Part shown: positions 1 through 9,041 of the stretch, in pieces
How positions within the stretch are numbered: position 1 is the stretch's first letter
Layout of the letters: the number at the start of each line of letters is the position of its first letter
From: Aquabacterium commune
GTDB taxonomy: Bacteria; Pseudomonadota; Gammaproteobacteria; Burkholderiales; Burkholderiaceae_C
DNA: 64,000 nt
Assembly: GCF_004362855.1 (NCBI RefSeq)
Contig: NZ_SNXW01000007.1
Span: forward strand, 62,001 to 126,000
Direction of reading: 5' to 3'
Translations under genes and position numbers: made by a program
The notes under the pieces: generated by a model
Seen by the model: the letters and a program-made list of their open reading frames with translations, nothing else
Databases searched by the model: none
What the model was told of the DNA's origin: nothing

Positions 1-543
1 CGAAGCGGCAGCCTGGGCGTCCACCGTCGGGGACTGCGAACCACGCGCCTCGGCCAGGGCGCGGCAAGGCTGGCGCAAGATGGATTCAAGCCGGTCGATG
101 CACTGGTTGATGCGCAGGTTCAGCCGCGCGTGCTCGAACACCAGCGCGTCGCCGGCCAGCACGCGGCCCATGCCGGGGTTTTTCTCGGCGAACTGCAGCA
201 GGGCCGAGACGATGCGGGCGAGTTGCGCGGCCGGGTCGGGTTCGCGCTCCAGCACCTGGTTGGCCAGGGTGAAGAGGCTTTCTTCGATGAAGGCGATCAG
301 GCCCTCGAACATCTGCGCCTTGCTGGCGAAGTGGCGGTACAGCGCTGCCTCGCTCACGTCCAGGCGGGCGGCCAGGGCGGCGGTGGTGATGCGGTCGGCC
401 TCGGGCGCTTCCAGCATTGCGGCCAGGGCCTGGAGGATCTGCAGGCGGCGCTCGCCGGGCTTGGGGCGGGTGCGCTTGGCCGCAGCGTTGGCCGCGGCAT
501 CAGCCGGTGCATCGACAGGGTCAACAGGGACGTCAGGTGTCAT
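1..543 (-). CDS. slmA: Nucleoid occlusion factor SlmA, TetR family (3' end beyond window)
   Basis: SlmA binds DNA sites around the chromosome and stops FtsZ ring assembly over the nucleoid. The first 181 codons are visible and the reading frame is still open at the left edge. After a Pro/Ala-rich leader of about 23 residues comes a TetR-type helix-turn-helix (TTAALAARLDVSEAALYRHF, about residues 53-72). The following MFEGLIAFIEESLF stretch is typical of SlmA rather than generic TetR repressors. The start ATG overlaps the stop of the upstream nucleotidase gene as ATGA, so the two are probably translationally coupled. The order argB, nucleotidase, slmA is the usual one in Burkholderiales and supports the call. 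Confidence 0.88.
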   Translation of the reverse strand, partial: MTPDVPVDPVDAPADAAANAAAKRTRPKPGERRLQILQALAAMLEAPEADRITTAALAARLDVSEAALYRHFASKAQMFEGLIAFIEESLFTLANQVLEREPDPAAQLARIVSALLQFAEKNPGMGRVLAGDALVFEHARLNLRINQCIDRLESILRQPCRALAEARGSQSPTVDAQAAAS

Positions 544-1232
544 GGCCAAGCGTGCAGCGACCTCAGTGATCTGATTCTGGCACACACCCAGGACGGGCGG
601 CCGTGCAGCGAGATGCCCGCATCCGGCCCATGCGGGTTGCGGCTGCCATGGCTGTGCAGGTAGTGCTGCATCCACACCGTGCGCATCCCCAGGCGGCGTG
701 CGCTTTTCAGGTTGGCCACCGTGTCTTCCACCAGCACGCATTGGTGTGCCGGCAGGCGGTGGCGCGCCAGGATGGCCCGCAGGCTGCGCACATCGGGCTT
801 GGGCCGCAAGGCGCCGAACACGCGCATGTGCTCGATGGCGATGATGCCTTCGAAGCACCCGGCCAAATCGAGCGCCGTGAGCACGCGCTTGGCATACGCG
901 GCCGGGGCGTTGGTGAGCAGGAATTTGCGCCCGGGCAGGCGCTTCAAGGCGGCGCGGTCGGCCGGGGGCATGCGCAGGTTGGCCTCCAGCCCGGGCAGGG
1001 TGTGGGTCTGCGCCAGGAAGTGGGCCGCGCGCACGCCGTGGTGGCGCTCCAGGCCGAGCAGCGTGGCCCCGTAGCGCCGCCAGTAGTGCAGGCGCAGGGC
1101 GTCGGCCTCGGGGCGCGGCAGGCCCAGGTGCTGCTCGATGTAATCCGTCATCGAGCCATTCAGCCTGCCGAACACCGCGTGACTGGCGTCATGCAGGGTG
1201 TTGTCGAGGTCGAACAGCCAGATGGGCGTCAT
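540..1232 (-). CDS. Pyrimidine 5'-nucleotidase, HAD superfamily
   Basis: Cytoplasmic HAD-type phosphatase, predicted to remove the 5' phosphate from pyrimidine nucleotides. The 230-residue protein opens directly into HAD motif I (DLDNTL, residues 8-13, nucleophile and acid/base Asp). Motif II is LTNA, the lysine motif is RPKPD and the metal-binding motif is VLVEDT. A helical cap lies between motifs I and II. Start ATG is followed almost at once by motif I, so no other start fits. It sits between argB and slmA on the same strand; its TGA overlaps the slmA ATG. The substrate preference comes from the family and is not visible in the sequence. Confidence 0.85.
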   Translation of the reverse strand: MTPIWLFDLDNTLHDASHAVFGRLNGSMTDYIEQHLGLPRPEADALRLHYWRRYGATLLGLERHHGVRAAHFLAQTHTLPGLEANLRMPPADRAALKRLPGRKFLLTNAPAAYAKRVLTALDLAGCFEGIIAIEHMRVFGALRPKPDVRSLRAILARHRLPAHQCVLVEDTVANLKSARRLGMRTVWMQHYLHSHGSRNPHGPDAGISLHGRPSWVCARIRSLRSLHAWP

Positions 1233-1238
1233 GCCAGC

Positions 1239-2156
1239 TCAATGGCTGCGGATCATCGTGCCGTAAGCGGCCTCGGTGAGGATCTCCAGCAACATCGCGT
1301 GGGGCACACGGCCGTCCACGATGTGCACGGCATTCACGCCACTCTTGGCCGCGTCCAGTGCACCGGCGATCTTGGGCAGCATGCCGCCGCTGATGGTGCC
1401 ATCGGCGATCAGCTCGTCGATGCGGCGGGCCGTCAGGTCGGTCAGCAGGTTGCCTTCCTTGTCGAGCACGCCCTTGATGTTGGTCAGCAGCATGAGCTTC
1501 TCGGCCTTGAGGATCTCGGCCAGCTTCGAGGCCACCAGATCGGCGTTGATGTTGTAGCTCTCGTTGTGCTCACCGAAGCCGATGGGGCTGATGACGGGGA
1601 TGAACTGGTCGTCCTGCAGGGCCTTGACCACGCTGGGGTCGATGGCCTCGATCTCGCCGACCGAGCCCACGTCGTGCTCCTTGGCCGGGTCTTCCAGGTC
1701 GATCAGCTTGAGCTTGCGGGCACGGATCATGCCGCCATCGCGGCCGGTCAGGCCCACGGCCTTGCCGCCCGCCGCGTTGATCAGGCCGACGATGTCTTGC
1801 TGCACCTCACCGGCCAGCACCCACTCCACCACTTCCATGGTTTCTTCGTCGGTGACGCGCATGCCCTGGATGAACTGGCCCTTCTTGCCGATCTTGTTGA
1901 GCGCAGCGTCGATCTGCGGGCCGCCGCCGTGCACCACCACCGGGTTCAGGCCGACCAGCTTGAGCAGCACCACGTCTTCGGCGAAGTCCGCCTGCAGCTC
2001 CGGGTCGGTCATGGCGTTGCCGCCGTACTTGATGACGATGGTTTTGCCGTGGAACTTGCGGATGTAGGGCAGCGCCTGCGCCAGGATTTCGGCCTTGTCG
2101 CGCGGGGCGATGTGGGCAACGAGGTCGGTGGCGGCCGCGGGGTCGGTGTGGGGCAT
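1239..2156 (-). CDS. argB: Acetylglutamate kinase
   Basis: Phosphorylates N-acetyl-L-glutamate with ATP, the second step of arginine biosynthesis, in the cytoplasm. The 305-residue protein has the amino-acid-kinase fold signatures: [10 protein letters not shown] near the N-terminus (ATP phosphate-binding lysine and glycines), [12 protein letters not shown] (substrate-binding glycine loop), the central [12 protein letters not shown] block and [10 protein letters not shown] near the nucleotide site. Length is normal for the family. It is the first gene of a minus-strand set followed by the HAD nucleotidase (6-nt gap) and slmA. It is divergent from the copper cluster, and about 120 bases between them are left for both promoters. 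Confidence 0.97.
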   Translation of the reverse strand: MPHTDPAAATDLVAHIAPRDKAEILAQALPYIRKFHGKTIVIKYGGNAMTDPELQADFAEDVVLLKLVGLNPVVVHGGGPQIDAALNKIGKKGQFIQGMRVTDEETMEVVEWVLAGEVQQDIVGLINAAGGKAVGLTGRDGGMIRARKLKLIDLEDPAKEHDVGSVGEIEAIDPSVVKALQDDQFIPVISPIGFGEHNESYNINADLVASKLAEILKAEKLMLLTNIKGVLDKEGNLLTDLTARRIDELIADGTISGGMLPKIAGALDAAKSGVNAVHIVDGRVPHAMLLEILTEAAYGTMIRSH

Positions 2157-2279
2157 GGCAGTCGGCAGGCTGGGGTGGTCGAAGCCAGCATTCTAAAAGC
2201 CTGCGCGGTGCGTGCCGATGTCATGGCACCGCGCGCGTTTGTCGCCGCATGGTCATGCGGCTTTGGCTACACTGAGGCA

Positions 2280-2708
2280 ATGCGCCATGCTGCACCCGCA
2301 CGCCACATCGCCCGCCCCCGGCAGCCCGCCGGCTGGCGCGCGGCCTTGCTGTGCCTGCTGATCGCGCTGTTGCCGGTGCGCAGCTGGGCCTGGACGTCCA
2401 TGGCCGTGCAGACTGCGGTGACCGCGGCAACAGCGGCAGCAACAGCGGCGGTGGCCGAGGCAGACGCCACACCGCCCTGCCACGCGCATGCCGAGGTGGC
2501 ATCGGCCGAGACGCCATCTTCCGACACCACCCACCCCCCACACCACGGCTGCAGCTTGTGCGACCTCTGCCACGCTGGCGTGCTGCCGCCGCCGATGTGG
2601 CTGTGGTCGGGCACCGCTGTGCCACCCGGCAGCGCCCCCGGCTGGACGCCTGCCACCGACACGGGTCGCCAGGGCACCGACGGCCTGTTCAGGCCCCCCC
2701 GGGGCTGA
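2280..2708 (+). CDS. Small secreted His/Cys-rich protein, DUF2946-like, of copper cluster
   Basis: A 142-residue protein of unknown biochemical role. Residues about 20-37 form a hydrophobic signal segment (ALLCLLIALLPVRSWA). The mature part is Ala/Thr-rich and then carries a His/Cys cluster, HPPHHGCSLCDLCHAG, of the sort seen in DUF2946-type proteins that accompany copper and heavy-metal efflux genes. Metal binding is therefore inferred. The ATG at 2280 is preferred because it places the signal peptide near the N-terminus; an in-frame ATG at 2223 would lengthen it by 19 residues. It is the first gene of a plus-strand group continuing with a TolC-like protein, a multicopper oxidase and a CusF-like protein. 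Confidence 0.65.
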   Translation: MRHAAPARHIARPRQPAGWRAALLCLLIALLPVRSWAWTSMAVQTAVTAATAAATAAVAEADATPPCHAHAEVASAETPSSDTTHPPHHGCSLCDLCHAGVLPPPMWLWSGTAVPPGSAPGWTPATDTGRQGTDGLFRPPRG

Positions 2709-2852
2709 GCCCCCCTGCGACGGCGCCCGGCACATGCCCCGGCGCCATCGCCCCCATGCGCGGGCCCCGTGCTGCGACCGCCCATCGGTCGGGCCCATGC
2801 CGCGCCCCCGCTCCCGCCACGTGATGTCGCCGCCCTGCGCGGCCCACCCGCC

Positions 2853-4331
2853 ATGACCCACCGCTCCTTCCCCCTTCTGTGGGGTGGCGTGCTGCTGGGG
2901 CTGAGCGCCTGCTCCGCCCTCACCCCGCCCGCCCGCCACCCTGCCGAGCAAGCCCTGCGCGATCGCCTGCCTGCCGATGCGACCTCGCCCAGCTCGCAGG
3001 CATTGCCCTCTGCCGCCGCCACGGGCCCGAGCCTGCAACTGCCTTGGCCCACGGCGACGCCATCCCATCGGACGAGCGCCGACCCAGCGCCACCGCCCGC
3101 GCCCGAAGGCCCGCTCTCGCAAGACCAGGCCGTGCGCCTGTCGCTGCAGCGCAGCCCCGCCTTGCGCGCCCTGCTGGCGCAAAGCCAGGCCCAAGAGGCC
3201 CGCACGCGCGCCGCCGCCCGGCCTGGCTTCTTCGGTCTGTCGCTGGAGCGCCTGCGTCAGGGCGACGAGGTCGAGGTCAGCCGCACCGTCACCCTCGGCC
3301 TGCTCGACCTGCTGACCTGGCCGCTGCGCGATGCAGCCGCCACACGGCGCATCGAAGCCGAGCAGCAGCAATTGGCTCGCCAGGTGATGGCCCAGGTGCA
3401 AAACGTGCGCGTGCAGTGGGTCCACGCGGTCGCCGCAGCGCAGCGCGTGCGATACCTCGGCGACGTGCAAAGCGCCGCGGCCACGGCCGGCGAACTGGCC
3501 CGTCGCATGCAGGCCGCTGGCCACTTCAGCCTGGCCCAGGCCAGCGTGCACCAGGCAGCAGAAGTGGAAGCCCGCCTCGCCACCACCCAAGCACGTCGCC
3601 AGGCCCTGGCCCAGCGCGAAGCCCTGGTGCGCCTGCTGGGCCTGCAAGGCGAGGAAGCCCAGCGTCTGACGCTGCCCCCGCGGCTGCCCGAGGTGCCGGC
3701 CGAAGCCAGCGCCTGGACGGCCGACAGCGTCTCCGAGGCCGCCCGCCAGCGCCACCTGGACCTGCGCCTGGCAGAGGCCCGCTGGCAGGCCACACGGCGC
3801 AACGCCACGGCCATCGCCAGCCAGAGCGTCATCGACCTGGAGGCCGGCTGGCAGCGCAACACCGCCAGCGGCCAGCCCGTTCAACGCGGGCCCGAGTTGG
3901 GCATCCGCCTGGTGGCCATCGACTTCGGTGTGGCCCGCCGCCAGGCCGCCGCGCTCGACGAACAAGCCGCCCTGGCCCAGTGGCAGCAGACCACGCTGGC
4001 GGCCGAATCCAGCCTGCGCGAACGCCTGAGCGACCAGCAGGCCACGCTGGACACCGCCCAGCAAGCCGCCCGCGTGCTCGGCCCCGTGCGCCAGCGCCTG
4101 CTGGGCGAACGCCTCAAGCAATACAACGGCATGCTGACCGGGCCCTTCGAGCTGCTCAACGAAGCACGCCTGCACACCGGGGCGGTGCTCACCGCGCTCG
4201 ATGCGCAACGCGACTTCTGGCTGGCCGATGCCGCCCTGCAAGCCGCCATCGACGGCATCGACATGGCCCCTGCCGCCATGCCTGCCGCACCTTCCGGCAA
4301 CGTTGCCACCACCCCGCCAGCGAGCCACTGA
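2853..4331 (+). CDS. TolC-family outer membrane lipoprotein (copper efflux channel type)
   Basis: Predicted outer-membrane channel or periplasmic adaptor of the TolC/CusC family, 492 residues. The N-terminus is a lipoprotein signal ending LLGLSAC (lipobox Cys at about residue 21). The mature protein is dominated by long Ala/Gln/Arg-rich helices, including LSQDQAVRLSLQRSPALRAL, the usual opening of a TolC repeat, and a second similar half from about residue 295. The stop is one base from the ATG of the multicopper oxidase, so the two are surely co-transcribed. No RND pump or membrane fusion protein is encoded beside it, so its partner is either elsewhere or absent. Confidence 0.82.
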   Translation: MTHRSFPLLWGGVLLGLSACSALTPPARHPAEQALRDRLPADATSPSSQALPSAAATGPSLQLPWPTATPSHRTSADPAPPPAPEGPLSQDQAVRLSLQRSPALRALLAQSQAQEARTRAAARPGFFGLSLERLRQGDEVEVSRTVTLGLLDLLTWPLRDAAATRRIEAEQQQLARQVMAQVQNVRVQWVHAVAAAQRVRYLGDVQSAAATAGELARRMQAAGHFSLAQASVHQAAEVEARLATTQARRQALAQREALVRLLGLQGEEAQRLTLPPRLPEVPAEASAWTADSVSEAARQRHLDLRLAEARWQATRRNATAIASQSVIDLEAGWQRNTASGQPVQRGPELGIRLVAIDFGVARRQAAALDEQAALAQWQQTTLAAESSLRERLSDQQATLDTAQQAARVLGPVRQRLLGERLKQYNGMLTGPFELLNEARLHTGAVLTALDAQRDFWLADAALQAAIDGIDMAPAAMPAAPSGNVATTPPASH

Positions 4332-4332
4332 C

Positions 4333-5775
4333 ATGACCTCCCGCCGACACTTCCTCAGCGGCGCCTTCGGTGGCGCTGCACTCACGGCCACCGCCATGGC
4401 CACGGCCGCCAGCGCAGAGCGCGTGCGCCGCACCAGCCTGCTCGGCTTGCCCGAACCCGTCGAACAAAGCCACGCCGACACGCAAGCCCCGCTGACGCCC
4501 CCCACGGGCCGCCCCTACCGCCCCGTGCTCACCCTCAATGGCTGGACCCTGCCCTGGCGCATGAAAGACGGCGTCAAGGAGTTCCACCTGGTGGCCGAGC
4601 CCGTGCTGCGCGAGATCGCCCCCGGCATGACCGCCCGCCTGTGGGGCTACAACGGCCAGAGCCCCGGCCCCACCATCGAGGTGGTCGAAGGCGACCGCGT
4701 GCGCATCTTCGTGAGCAACAAGCTGCCCGAAGTCACCACCGTGCATTGGCACGGCCAGCGCCTGCCCAACGGCATGGACGGCGTCTCCGGCCTGACGCAG
4801 CCGCCCATCCAGCCGGGCGAAACATGGGTGTATGAATTCACCGCGCGCCGCCCCGGCACCTTCATGTACCACCCGCATGCCGACGAGATGGTGCAGATGG
4901 CCATGGGCCTGATGGGCTTTTGGGTCACGCACCCCAAGGCCCATCATCCCCTCATCAGCGAGGTGGACCGCGACATCTGCTTCCTGCTCAATGCCTACGA
5001 CATCGAGCCCGGCGCCAGCAGCCCCAAAGTCAACACCATGCTGGACTTCAACCTCTGGACCTGGAACAGCCGCGCCTTCCCCGGCATCGACAGCATCAAC
5101 GTGCGGCACAACGACCGGGTGCGCATCCGCATCGGCAACCTGACGATGACCAACCACCCCATCCACATCCACGGCCACGAGTTCGAAGTGACCGGCACGG
5201 ACGGCGGCCCTGTCCCGAAAACCGCACGCTGGCCCGAGGTCACCACCGACATCGGCGTGGGGCAGATGCGCCAGATCGAGTTCATCGCCGACGAGTTGGG
5301 CGACTGGGCCTTCCACTGCCACAAGAGCCACCACACCATGAACGCCATGGGCCACAACGTGCCCAACCTGATCGGCGTGAAGCAGGACGACCTGGCCCGC
5401 GAAATCAACCGCCTGGTGCCAGGCTACATGGCCATGGGCGAGACCGGCATGCACGAGATGACCGAGATGGACATGGCACTGCCCGACAACACCCTGCCGA
5501 TGATGACCGGCACCGGGCCGTTCGGCGCCATCGGCATGGGCGGCATGTTCAGCACCGTCAAGGTGCGCAAGGACCAGCCTGCGGCCCACCACCCCGATGG
5601 CCACCGCGACCCAGGCTGGTTCCGTCATCCGCCGAGCAGCGTCGCGCGTTTGTGGCAAGGTGAAGGCACATCAGCACCCACCGCACCGAGCCCATCGCAT
5701 CCGACGGATGCATCCCCGTCGCCGGTCGAGCTGACCGTGCGCAAGCCCGCAGGCCACAGCGGCCACGGACACTGA
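4333..5775 (+). CDS. Multicopper oxidase, Tat-exported (copper resistance)
   Basis: Periplasmic copper oxidase, 480 residues, expected to oxidise Cu(I) to less toxic Cu(II). The N-terminus SRRHFLSGAFGG is a twin-arginine export signal, consistent with export after copper insertion. All four copper-ligand clusters are visible: HWHG at 138-141, HPH at 180-182, HPIHIHGH at 275-282 and HCHKSHHTMNAM at 328-339, the last giving the type 1 Cys329, His334 and Met339. A Met/His-rich stretch follows (about 370-400) and may bind extra copper. It directly follows the TolC-like gene and precedes the CusF-like gene, so the context is copper detoxification. Confidence 0.9.
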   Translation: MTSRRHFLSGAFGGAALTATAMATAASAERVRRTSLLGLPEPVEQSHADTQAPLTPPTGRPYRPVLTLNGWTLPWRMKDGVKEFHLVAEPVLREIAPGMTARLWGYNGQSPGPTIEVVEGDRVRIFVSNKLPEVTTVHWHGQRLPNGMDGVSGLTQPPIQPGETWVYEFTARRPGTFMYHPHADEMVQMAMGLMGFWVTHPKAHHPLISEVDRDICFLLNAYDIEPGASSPKVNTMLDFNLWTWNSRAFPGIDSINVRHNDRVRIRIGNLTMTNHPIHIHGHEFEVTGTDGGPVPKTARWPEVTTDIGVGQMRQIEFIADELGDWAFHCHKSHHTMNAMGHNVPNLIGVKQDDLAREINRLVPGYMAMGETGMHEMTEMDMALPDNTLPMMTGTGPFGAIGMGGMFSTVKVRKDQPAAHHPDGHRDPGWFRHPPSSVARLWQGEGTSAPTAPSPSHPTDASPSPVELTVRKPAGHSGHGH

Positions 5776-5801
5776 CCCCTCACACGCCAAGGAAGCCCAC
5801 C

Positions 5802-6101
5802 ATGTCACGCATCCGCCACATCGCCACCCTGACGGCCACCCTGGTCGCCACCGCCCTGCTCAGCCTGGCTGCGCACGCCCAATCGGTCGATGGCGAGGTC
5901 AAGCGCATCGACCCCGACAGCGGCAAGGTCACGCTCAAGCACGGCGAGATCAAGAACCTCGACATGCCCGCCATGCAGATGTCTTTCCGCGTGGCCGACC
6001 CCGCCTGGCTGAAAACGCTGCAGGTGGGCGACAAGGTCAAGTTCGATGCGGCCAAGGTCAATGGCCAGTTCACCATCACGGCCATCACTGTGGCCAAGTG
6101 A
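5802..6101 (+). CDS. CusF-like periplasmic copper-binding protein
   Basis: A 99-residue small exported protein with a signal peptide ending AHAQ (about residue 27). The rest is a single OB-like CusF domain: KRIDPDSGKVTLKHGEIKN, then the ligand segment DMPAMQMSF. In E. coli CusF, Cu(I) is held by one His, two Met and a Trp cap. Here the His (KHG) and the two Met of MQM are present, but the Trp position is occupied by Met or Asp in DMPAM, a common variant in copper-binding homologues. It is the last gene of the plus-strand copper group and probably ferries Cu(I) to the oxidase or an efflux channel. Confidence 0.85.
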   Translation: MSRIRHIATLTATLVATALLSLAAHAQSVDGEVKRIDPDSGKVTLKHGEIKNLDMPAMQMSFRVADPAWLKTLQVGDKVKFDAAKVNGQFTITAITVAK

Positions 6102-6121
6102 GCCTGAGGTCTGGGGTCGCC

Positions 6122-6628
6122 TCAGACCACCCAGAGCAGGAAGCCCGTCATCGTGAGGTAACGGGCGAACTTGCCCACCGCCATGTAGGCCACGCAGGGC
6201 CAGAAGGGCAGGCGCAACCAGCCGGCCACGGCGCACAGCGGGTCGCCCACCACAGGCAGCCACGAGAGCAGGCAGGCCTTGGGGCCGAAGCGCGCCAGCC
6301 ACTGCATGGCGCGTTGATCGGCACGCGAATGCGGGGCCGGCGGCGGTGCTTCGTGGCGGTGGCGCAAGCGATCGGCCGCACGGCGCGCGCCCTCGCCCAT
6401 CCACCACGTCACGGCGCCGCCCAGGGTGTTGCCCAGCGAGGCCACCAGCACGGCCGGCCAGAACATCTCAGGCTGCAACTTGACCAGACCGAACACCGCG
6501 GGCTCCGAGCCCATGGGCAGCAGGGTTGCCGACACGAAAGCGATCGCGAACACCGCCCCCAACCCCACCTGGGGAATGGCCAACCAAGCCAGGGCCGCGT
6601 GCATCAGGTCTGTCATCCAAGGTTCCAT
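6122..6628 (-). CDS. YqaA-family (DedA-like) inner membrane protein
   Basis: A 168-residue integral membrane protein with about four hydrophobic segments and the YqaA/SNARE-associated pattern: FVSATLLPMGSEPAVFG near the N-terminus, SLGNTLGGAVTWWMGE, then WLPVVGDPLCAVAGWLR. The family is related to DedA proteins, which are implicated in lipid flipping and membrane homeostasis. The exact role here is not known. The start at 6628 (MEPWMTDLM) is chosen over one 10 codons upstream because the residues before it look non-coding. It faces the copper operon, with 20 bases between stops, and is not part of it. Confidence 0.8.
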   Translation of the reverse strand: MEPWMTDLMHAALAWLAIPQVGLGAVFAIAFVSATLLPMGSEPAVFGLVKLQPEMFWPAVLVASLGNTLGGAVTWWMGEGARRAADRLRHRHEAPPPAPHSRADQRAMQWLARFGPKACLLSWLPVVGDPLCAVAGWLRLPFWPCVAYMAVGKFARYLTMTGFLLWVV

Positions 6629-6726
6629 GAAACCATTCTGGTCGTAAAGAATTGTCATTTCGCTGACTTCAAGATTTTTTACCGTGCAGGCCAGTTCGTT
6701 GTCACAACCTTGAAATCTGCAGTCCC

Positions 6727-8217
6727 ATGAAGTACCTCATCGCATCGCTGGCCCTGGCCGCCACCCTCACCCCGGTGGCCCAGGCCGCCACCACCTTCAC
6801 CCAGGCCTGGACCTTCAACCACACCACCGCCGGCACCGGCCAGACCTCCGAAATCGTCAGCCATGACAGCGCGACCAACACGCTGTGGATCGCCGGCCTG
6901 GTCGGCGTGGACGTGCTGAACGCCAGCACCGGTGCCCTGATCGAGCACATCGACACCACCGCCTGGGGTGGCACCAACAGCGTGGCCGTGCACAACGGCA
7001 TGGCCGCCATCGCCATCGAAAACAGCCTGGACCGCAGCCAGCCCGGCGTGATCAAGCTGTTCGACACCACCACCCGCCAGCTCGCCGCCGGCACCCACTC
7101 CATCACCGTGGGCTCCCTGCCTGACATGGTGACGTTCAGCAAGGACGGCAGCCGCCTGCTGGTGGCCAACGAAGGCACACCCAACCTGGTGGGCACCGCT
7201 TACACAGGCACAGACCCCGCTGGCAGCGTCAGCATCATCGACATGGCCACCCGCACGGTGACCGCCACCGCAGGTTTCGCCGGCGTGAGCACGACCGGCA
7301 GCAATGTGCGCGGCCAGTCCCTGATCGGTGTCGATTTCGAGCCCGAGTACATCGCCGTCAACAGCGCGGGCACCAAGGCCTTCGTGACACTGCAGGAAGC
7401 CAACGCCGTCGGCGTGCTGGACCTGCAAACCAACAGCTTCACCAAGGTCATCGGCCTGGGCACGAAGGACTTCGCCCAGCCCGGCAATTACATCGACCCC
7501 AACGACCAGGACAGCGTCAAACAATTGCGCTCGACCAACGTCAAAGGCCTCTACCAGCCCGACGGCATCGCCTTGTACGAGCGCAATGGTCAGGCCTACA
7601 TGGTCATGGCCAACGAGGGCGACACCCTTGAAAGCGAAACCGACAAGAAGCGCGTGTCGGCCGTGACGGCCCTGAAGAACAGCTCGCCGTCCGATGTGCA
7701 GCGCCTGAACATCTCGGTGCCCGACTCCAGCGCCGGCAACCTGGTGACCTTCGGTGCGCGCTCGTTCAGAATCACCGATGAGAACGGCAACGAGGTGTTC
7801 GACAGCGGCAGCCAACTCGACGACGAAGCCATCAAGCGCGGCATCTACGACGACGCCCGCAGCGACGACAAGGGCGTCGAGCCCGAGGGCGTGACCCTGC
7901 TGGAAATCGGTGGCCGCACCTATGCCTTCATCGGCCTGGAGCGCACCACCAAGGGCGCCGTGGCGGTCTATGACATCACCGACCCGGCCCACGCCGCCTT
8001 CATCGACATGATCGTGACGAACGGCGACGTGTCGCCCGAAGGCCTGACGACCTTCTTCGCCAACGGCCAGGCATATTTGGCGATCGCCAACGAGGTGTCG
8101 GGCACGACCACGGCTTACGCCATCCACTCGGCCGTGCCGGAGCCCGAGACCTGCGCCCTGGTGCTGGCCGGCCTGGCCGTGCTGGCTGGCGTGCGCCGCC
8201 GCCAGCGTCAAGGCTGA
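6727..8217 (+). CDS. Choice-of-anchor I / alkaline-phosphatase-like propeller protein with PEP-CTERM tail
   Basis: A 496-residue exported surface or matrix protein. It has a signal peptide (MKYLIASLALAATLTPVAQA) and then beta-propeller-like repeats of the choice-of-anchor I type, with blocks such as LPDMVTFSKDGSRLLVANEG, DFEPEYIAVNSAGTKAFVTL and EPEGVTLLEIGGRTYAFIGL. The tail is a classical PEP-CTERM sorting signal: VPEPE, a hydrophobic helix, then RRRQRQG. Such tails are processed by an exosortase that is not encoded in this window. The upstream intergenic region (6659-6726) is AT-rich for this genome and probably holds the promoter. Catalytic activity is not evident; cell-surface association is inferred from the tail. 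Confidence 0.85.
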   Translation: MKYLIASLALAATLTPVAQAATTFTQAWTFNHTTAGTGQTSEIVSHDSATNTLWIAGLVGVDVLNASTGALIEHIDTTAWGGTNSVAVHNGMAAIAIENSLDRSQPGVIKLFDTTTRQLAAGTHSITVGSLPDMVTFSKDGSRLLVANEGTPNLVGTAYTGTDPAGSVSIIDMATRTVTATAGFAGVSTTGSNVRGQSLIGVDFEPEYIAVNSAGTKAFVTLQEANAVGVLDLQTNSFTKVIGLGTKDFAQPGNYIDPNDQDSVKQLRSTNVKGLYQPDGIALYERNGQAYMVMANEGDTLESETDKKRVSAVTALKNSSPSDVQRLNISVPDSSAGNLVTFGARSFRITDENGNEVFDSGSQLDDEAIKRGIYDDARSDDKGVEPEGVTLLEIGGRTYAFIGLERTTKGAVAVYDITDPAHAAFIDMIVTNGDVSPEGLTTFFANGQAYLAIANEVSGTTTAYAIHSAVPEPETCALVLAGLAVLAGVRRRQRQG

Positions 8218-8237
8218 TCAGGCTTGAGCCAGCCTCC

Positions 8238-9041
8238 TCAGAAGCTGTAGCCCACCGAGGCGGACCACACCGTCGGCGTGAAGCGGAACGACGCTTCCTG
8301 TCGGCTGTGTGCCGTCTCGATGACCAGTTTGTTGTCCACACGGGCGGTCAGCACGCTGGCGTGGAGCGACCAGTGGGCGTCCAGCTTGTAGGACACGCCC
8401 GCCTGGACGGCCGGGCCGTAGGAATCCGACAGGCGGATGTAGGGGTTGCCGTCGTTGTAAACCTTGTCACCCGCCTCGTTCGTGCTGGACTTGAAGCGCG
8501 TGACGTTGAGCCCCACGCCCACGAAGGGGCGCAGGCGCGCCGACGGCTCGAAGAAGCGGTAGTTCACGAAGAAGGTCGGCGCCCATTGGCGCACGGTCGC
8601 CACCACCACGCCGTCGTTGCGGTTGAGTTTTTGGGCCGTCAAGGCCGTGGCCGCGTTGGCCGTGGCCGCCCCCACCGCCTGGGTCAGACCCGCCGAGGGT
8701 GAGAGTTGGGGCGAGCCGGTGCGCAGCTTCACCTCGTGCTTGGGCGGCGCGCCCAGGATGAGTTCCACACCCCAATGGTCACCGAGCGCACGCTCGATGC
8801 TCAGCGTGACCGTGCCCTTGTTCTGCACTTCCAGGCTGGGGCCATGGGCCAGGTTGATGTTGCCCAGGTAGGTCGCGCCGTTCACCGCCGGCAGTTGGCC
8901 CCGCAGCGGTGTGCTGGTGGCGTTGGTGTCGAAATAGGCACCGCCGAGCTTGACGGTGTACTGTGCAGATGCGCTGGTGGCGGACAGGGCACACAGGGTG
9001 CCGAAGGCCGCAGCAGCGGCCCGGGTGGAAACGAACTTCAT
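8238..9041 (-). CDS. OmpW-family outer membrane protein
   Basis: A 267-residue small beta-barrel, expected in the outer membrane with an eight-stranded OmpW fold that may admit small hydrophobic compounds. Supporting segments are the signal peptide ending SASAQ, NINLAHGPSLEVQNKGTVTL, the OmpW-typical LGDHWGVELILGAPPKHEV, a middle block TFFVNYRFFEPSARLRPFVGVGLN and the C-terminal aromatic strand ending VGYSF. The start at 9041 places the signal peptide at the N-terminus; upstream in-frame starts add a basic segment without signal character. It converges on the PEP-CTERM gene, with 20 bases between stops. Confidence 0.9.
   Translation of the reverse strand: MKFVSTRAAAAAFGTLCALSATSASAQYTVKLGGAYFDTNATSTPLRGQLPAVNGATYLGNINLAHGPSLEVQNKGTVTLSIERALGDHWGVELILGAPPKHEVKLRTGSPQLSPSAGLTQAVGAATANAATALTAQKLNRNDGVVVATVRQWAPTFFVNYRFFEPSARLRPFVGVGLNVTRFKSSTNEAGDKVYNDGNPYIRLSDSYGPAVQAGVSYKLDAHWSLHASVLTARVDNKLVIETAHSRQEASFRFTPTVWSASVGYSF

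Noticed and set aside
80-663. Two plus-strand open frames at the left edge
   Set aside because: Both are antisense to slmA and the nucleotidase, which have clear family motifs.
2253-4505. 750-codon open frame on the minus strand
   Set aside because: Lies opposite the TolC-like lipoprotein and the small secreted protein; no domain is seen in it.
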